From Ulva prolifera (lineage: Eukaryota > Chlorophyta > Ulvophyceae > Ulvales > Ulvaceae): 64,000 bases of DNA. Below are positions 59,352-64,000 of the stretch, one piece after another. Each line of letters starts with the position of its first letter. Within the stretch, counting starts at the first letter, position 1. Below the pieces are notes generated by a model. It was not told the DNA's origin and made no database searches. It was given only the letters and a program-made list of their open reading frames with translations. The stretch covers positions 1,620,001 to 1,684,000 of the forward strand of contig CM041200.1 in NCBI GenBank assembly GCA_023078555.1, in the 5' to 3' direction. Both the position numbers and the translations under genes were made by a program.

Positions 59352-59534
59352 TGTATGGGTATCAGAGGGGGGCTACAAGACATTGTCCACTCGTTGACGC
59401 CACCATTTGACATGACCGTGGACACATGTACCTGAGTGAGTGTGTGCAACAAGAGATCTTTCTGCTGTGTTTGGAATTCACAGCGCAGGTGTGGGCCTTC
59501 ACGCAACCACACAAAAGTAGCACCGAGGCTCAGC

Positions 59535-61985
59535 CTAGCCTTTGTAGTAAGTAGTAGGGATGAATGGCATCTTGGCAACACTGGCCACATTTGCTTTGCC
59601 ACGAACTACAACCCTCAACTCAGTACCCATCTTGTCATATGGCTTGTCGACATAGCCCATGCCAACGTTTTTCTTGAGATTTGGACTGAATGCTCCAGAT
59701 GTCATCTCTCCCACCTGTGGACAACTCTGTTTGAATACATACAATTGCTTTGAAATTTTGGAATGGGCTTGCACATTCTGCAAAAGCAAACACCGCAACA
59801 AAGCCCCTGGCTAGTGAGACACAGACCTTTGTACCATCTGGAAGGGTCACAAGAGCTCCGGCCCGTGCAGGTGCACCTTCAGACAGAATGCCAACCCGCC
59901 TGCGCTTGATGCCGTTCTGAATCTGCTGCTTGATCACATGTCCCCCAATGAAATCGAAGGTCTCCTGTCGTCGCTTTCCGATTGTCCATTTTAATGAAGC
60001 CTCAATGGGCGTCGTATCTTCATTCAGATCGTTTCCTGCAGACATGTGTGCTGACACTGTTGTGGCCTTCAGATGTCCATGCTCACGGTTGAATGCTTGC
60101 ATGGCATTGTCCACCTGGGAATTGCGACAGATGTGATGTAAGCAGACGACGCTTGTATCCACAGAGGCAGACAACCTGCCTCTTGCCTGCTACACATTGC
60201 ACACGTAGGACCAACAGCGCACCGTAAAGACAGAGGCCTGCCTCAAGGCGCAACGAGTCTCGAGCACCCAACCCAGTCATTCTCACAAACTCATTGGCCA
60301 TGAGTGTCTCGGTGACTTGCAGTGCTGCAGCTGATGGTATGGAAAGCTCAAATCCATCCTCCCCCGTGTATCTGCATTTGATGTAGCTGACAACCACCTC
60401 AGCTCAACTAATGGAATGCACGCAATTGGACCCTTCAGCAATCAAGTACAGTGTTGTACGCAGCGTTTAGGTGCGATAGGGATGGAACTGCCGCATGAAC
60501 AAGGATTGTCGCACCCTGTTCGTGTGAGGAAGCAGTCACTGGCACCAGCAATATTGAGCCCTTGCCTGAAGTTGCTAAAGTACACTTTCGACAGGTCCTC
60601 TTGCACCAGCGGCTGCAGCACCTCGGCAGCTTTGGGTCCTTGCAGGGCTAACAAACTGCGATCATCGTGAACTGTAATATTGACATCCCCTGAGTACTTG
60701 GAATGCTGCTCTCTGATGTGCGCCAGATCCTTATCTCTGCACCCAGCATTGAGGACCATATAGATCTCAGACCCTGACACCTTCGTGATGACTGTATCAT
60801 CAATAATTCCGCCGCTGCTGTTGGTCATTACACTGAGCGACCCCGTGCCATCTTCAAGTTTCTGGATGTCCCCTACAACAAGCGTCTCAAGGAATGCAAT
60901 TGCATCTCTGCCCTGCAGCATCCATGCAGCGCTGCGTGAGAACTCACAGCAGCCCAAAATTCACAACATGGGCTTTGAGCCCATTCACATCATTTGCATG
61001 GGATCAACTCAAAAGTAGTGCAGCTGGCCACCATGTGTTTGCTCCTGGTCACGCAGCAGAACTGGCCATCAAACCCAAGACGGAGTCAAGGCAGCTTCAG
61101 ATACAAGATACCGATGGCAACATCGAACATTCTGGCAACAGGATGTAGGGAGAAATCTTGTACACAGGCTTTCCGAGCGCACACCAACCTGTTGAAGCCC
61201 AAATGTGCTGAGCCGTACGTGGACAGTCTGGCAAGGATGAGTGCGGATATGTTCAGACCGCACAAAGGCTGCACGCACCTGCAGAGTAAGTCCACACATG
61301 TGGGACACATCGAAGATCGACGCGTTGGTCCTGCACCAATTTGATGACTCAATGATGGAGTCTTTGTACTGGATTGGCATCGACCACCCAGCAAAAGGCA
61401 CCATCTTTCCTGCACGCCAACCAATCCTGGAAGACGAGCTTTACATAATGTGTAGGAATGCATGTATCTGTCCGTATGCTTGCACGGTGGTGTGCAACAT
61501 GCCACATGCACACTCTGTACATGCAATTGATTGGCACAGCATCAGACCTCCAACATTCATCAAGCGAAGATCTGAGAAGAGATATTGATCACAAGCTAGC
61601 GAGAAAATCCTATTCCCCACACATCCCAGTCCCATTACAGCGTGCATTGCGGCCGTGCCGACGATGCCTGCAGAGAGGGTCGACCTCCCCGCGGCCCAGA
61701 CGACAACAGTTGATTGTACATACACAGGTGGGACAAACGTCGCACTGGTACAGATGGGATCAAACAGCAAGATATGTGTTGATTGACATCAAAGATCACG
61801 ACCTGTTCACCAGGCAGCGTGGCCGCACCTCCGTGTTGTACGTGGAAATCATACAAGGCTGTCTTCTTCAGATCCGCGTCGGTAGCAAAATGCCTAAAGG
61901 ACCCTACGATAGAGCGCAATGAAGCAGACGAATCCACTGCGCAGGCAGACGCCCATGCAGCTCGTACGGACTGCCTGAGTGCCAT
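59535..61985 (-). CDS. Aminomethyltransferase, glycine cleavage T-protein, mitochondrial
   Basis: Six exons, all joined in phase: 61985-61829, 61409-61279, 60912-60515, 60371-60223, 60035-59827 and 59714-59535 (stop). The N-terminus, [20 protein letters not shown] to [12 protein letters not shown], is a mitochondrial presequence. The mature protein reads [130 protein letters not shown] and [20 protein letters not shown], colinear with plant GCST over its full length. The folate-site Asp in NSSGGIIDD is present. It transfers the methylene group of the aminomethyl-lipoyl H-protein to tetrahydrofolate and releases ammonia (EC 2.1.2.10), acting in photorespiration and one-carbon metabolism. Confidence 0.98.
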
Positions 61986-62842
61986 TGCTGTCGATGCGCG
62001 CGGTCACGTGCAGTTTAGCTCCGTGATCGATATGGAAGCATGCGCAATGTACACCGTACATACATGGGTCTGTTCTGTGCACTATTGTTCCTCATACCCG
62101 AGAACGGCGCGAGGCTGCGTCTACGGACCGGTGTTTTGCGTTGGACAATGTTGTGCTTGTTGGAGGCATGTCCGGCTGTGCAGCTGCATGCATGTGAAGG
62201 AACCGCCATGTGCGCCACCTGCGACGATATCCATTCTCAATCACCCGGTAGGCCCCACGGTCTCGGCATGTGGATATGCAGGACGAGTGAACAGCAATTA
62301 GCTGTTGCAAACCACAGCAACAGCATAGGCTTGTGAAGTGTCTTACCAATACACGGTAGATCCTTTCTGCGCGCGTTACCCACCTTTTTCAATACACTAT
62401 TCGAAGTGGACCATTGAATTTTTGTATCTTAGAATTGTAGACCAGAAGTTTTTTTTGTAGACCTCGGTCATTGGTGCTCCCTGATTACTATTGCGGGCCG
62501 CGACCGACCACCATTGCGCGTGGAGGCCGACATACCCAACATTTTCCAACGTGAACTTCAACATACCTTTCTTAGGTTCGCGCCCTGTCACCCAAATGGT
62601 TTCGTCTGTTGGTCGTCGAAAGCAAGGTCACTGGTCGTTTCGCCCATGCCTCAATCAATCAGCCTCAGAATATACAGTATAATAGCATGTTGCTCATGAA
62701 ATTGATGATGGTCGGGTCCTGGGCTAAACGTCCCGCAATGGTACGTTGACGAATGACGCCTTCTTGAGCACTTGTGCAGGTAAGCATGGACCAGCTGGTG
62801 TCGCGTCATCAATAAAAAAAAATAAATTTTAAGTTTCTCGTC
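61986..62842. other. Probable divergent promoter region, no gene seen
   Basis: Lies between the T-protein start and the rightward gene at the right edge. It includes a very A-rich run at 62812-62825. Short conflicting frames only. Confidence 0.5.
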
Positions 62843-63838
62843 ATGTCAAGGATACCAGAATCGAGCATGGTTAAGAACTTGAACACAGGTACGTTGGATC
62901 CAGCTTCCGTTGGTCACCCAACTTCTGGCACCGCCACAGATCAGGACGGCACTCAGGCAGATGGCGACACTTGTGGATCTAAACGCATCATGTGGACAAG
63001 GTTTGCATTTGATCTCAGGCGCCGTGTCGCTTTTTTGTCGCGGTGAGGGCGTTGTTCATGCGTCAGCGAGTGTGCTGAAAGCTTAGGGCGTATGCTTAGT
63101 TGCAGAGAACAGATGGTTTCAATAGCCCCGGATTGTACATCTTTGCCCGAAGGGCTGGGCATCATTGCGGAGGACATGGCAAGCTTGTTTGATGTCCGAC
63201 AGCCTACATGTTCCAGGCCTCGGGTAAAAGGTCGCGTAGGAGCTTCACTCGATACGGGTGGGCGTAAAAGAGTTGAAGACTCGGTCCGCAATGGCGAGGT
63301 GTCAAAATCAGCGTGGCGGAAGAAAGATCGGGTTCCAGGTGACACGTTGGATACGAATGAACGGTACGTCGACTGAGTTTGCAACTGAGTCTCACAACTA
63401 TTCCACGCGGAGCGCGTGTGTCGGCATGCACAAGCCCGCGTGGGCGACCGAAGGCCTTCCCCTGTCGTGTCAGCGAGTAGCCAGCAACCTTCCAGTTGTC
63501 ATCTCAGTGGAATCTGTACGACACTCGGCAGACATGTTGTGACGCCCTTGCAGTCATGTCGGACAGGGTCGTGGTGGGGCAGAAGCTGTGTGGAGATCTC
63601 GAAGGGAAACAAATGATGATGGATTATGGAATGCACCGTCGCCAAGTGCAGCCGGCGCAACCGACGGTTGGCTAATGCCTGATGCAGACGATTTGTACGA
63701 GCTGGGTGGGGATGGTAATAACGTGGAGGCGTTCGAAGCTATGAGACAGCAGGCCAGAGCCGAATGGGCACAGGCTCGAGATGTCAAGGTTTGCCGCACC
63801 TGCTCGCACTTCAAGTTCTTGTGCATGCCCCACATTCC
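62843..63838 (+). CDS. Unrecognised hydrophilic protein, runs off the right edge (partial)
   Basis: Three + strand coding blocks: about 62843-63000 (first ATG 62843, MSRIPESSMVKNLNTGTLDP, possible donor AAG|GTTTGC at 63000/63001), about 63106-63360 (VSIAPDCTSLPEGLGIIAED, then a basic stretch; acceptor GCAG just before) and about 63560-63790 (AAGATDGWLMPDADDLYELG and NVEAFEAMRQQARAEWAQAR, donor AAG|GTTTGC). The protein is polar with scattered Arg/Lys and acidic patches and no membrane segment. I recognise no family. The gene probably continues past 64000. Confidence 0.4.
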
Positions 63839-64000
63839 CTAGGCTAGACAAGTCTGTGACAGCAAGTCATTAATGCATGTTGACTCAGCTATTTTGAGTT
63901 GAGCTGACGCTCGACTCAAATTTCCATCTCTACCGCAGGGTGTTGACCGAGAACCTCTGTCCATCTGACTGAATGTTGTTTTGCGCTGCAGCCTGTACAA

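Noticed and set aside
1..64000. rRNA, tRNA, CRISPR, prophage or operon structures
   Set aside because: None was seen by eye. The intron-rich genes rule out a bacterial genome. A tRNA covariance search would be needed to exclude tRNA genes fully.

Overview
The window is nuclear DNA from a eukaryote of the green lineage, most likely a unicellular green alga. Genes are split into many short exons by GT-AG introns, with donors such as GTGAGC, GTGCGT and GTATGC and acceptors usually ending TGCAG. A splicing factor, a complex I subunit, a mitochondrial glycine-cleavage enzyme and a plant-type bHLH factor lie side by side with no operon logic. The bHLH protein belongs to the plant subgroup IVc, and several genes have a TGTAA element 40-190 bases past the stop, both typical of green algae. 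Assignment to a class such as Trebouxiophyceae is a guess. I found no rRNA, tRNA, CRISPR or intact transposon.

Layout. Positions 1-690 (-) hold the Lys-rich N-terminus of a probable ABC-F ATPase that runs off the left edge. Next come an unrecognised helical protein (2335-4499, +), the bHLH IVc factor (4639-6153, -), the splicing factor YJU2/CCDC130 (7709-8955, +) and a small, probably plastid, membrane protein (9160-9723, -). Positions 10285-17415 (+) carry a GC-rich, multi-exon, helical-repeat protein that looks organellar. Positions 18007-23087 (-) carry a polytopic membrane protein between two very long disordered tails. Positions 23.1-26.6 kb are mostly unassigned.

The right half holds a Lys-rich, probably nucleolar protein (26.68-27.67 kb, +), a POLQ/HELQ-type helicase without a polymerase domain (28906-34083, +), a modular leishmanolysin (M8) metalloprotease (35.1-42.0 kb, -), an EF-hand protein (44.8-47.2 kb, -), fragments that may be coding (43-50 kb), a diverged 180-bp tandem repeat (49.8-50.3 kb), NDUFS4 (51653-52632, +), a class II J-protein (53334-55188, -), a bromodomain protein (56072-58704, -), glycine-cleavage T-protein (59535-61985, -) and the start of an unknown gene running off the right edge (+).

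Exon boundaries were read by eye. Where a conserved family guided the splice (YJU2, NDUFS4, J-protein, T-protein, helicase, bHLH) the junctions restore the family sequence in phase and are reliable. For the unrecognised genes only the coding blocks are secure. The genes do not form one pathway; NDUFS4, T-protein and probably the helical-repeat protein share an organelle theme, while YJU2, the helicase, the bromodomain protein and the bHLH factor are nuclear.
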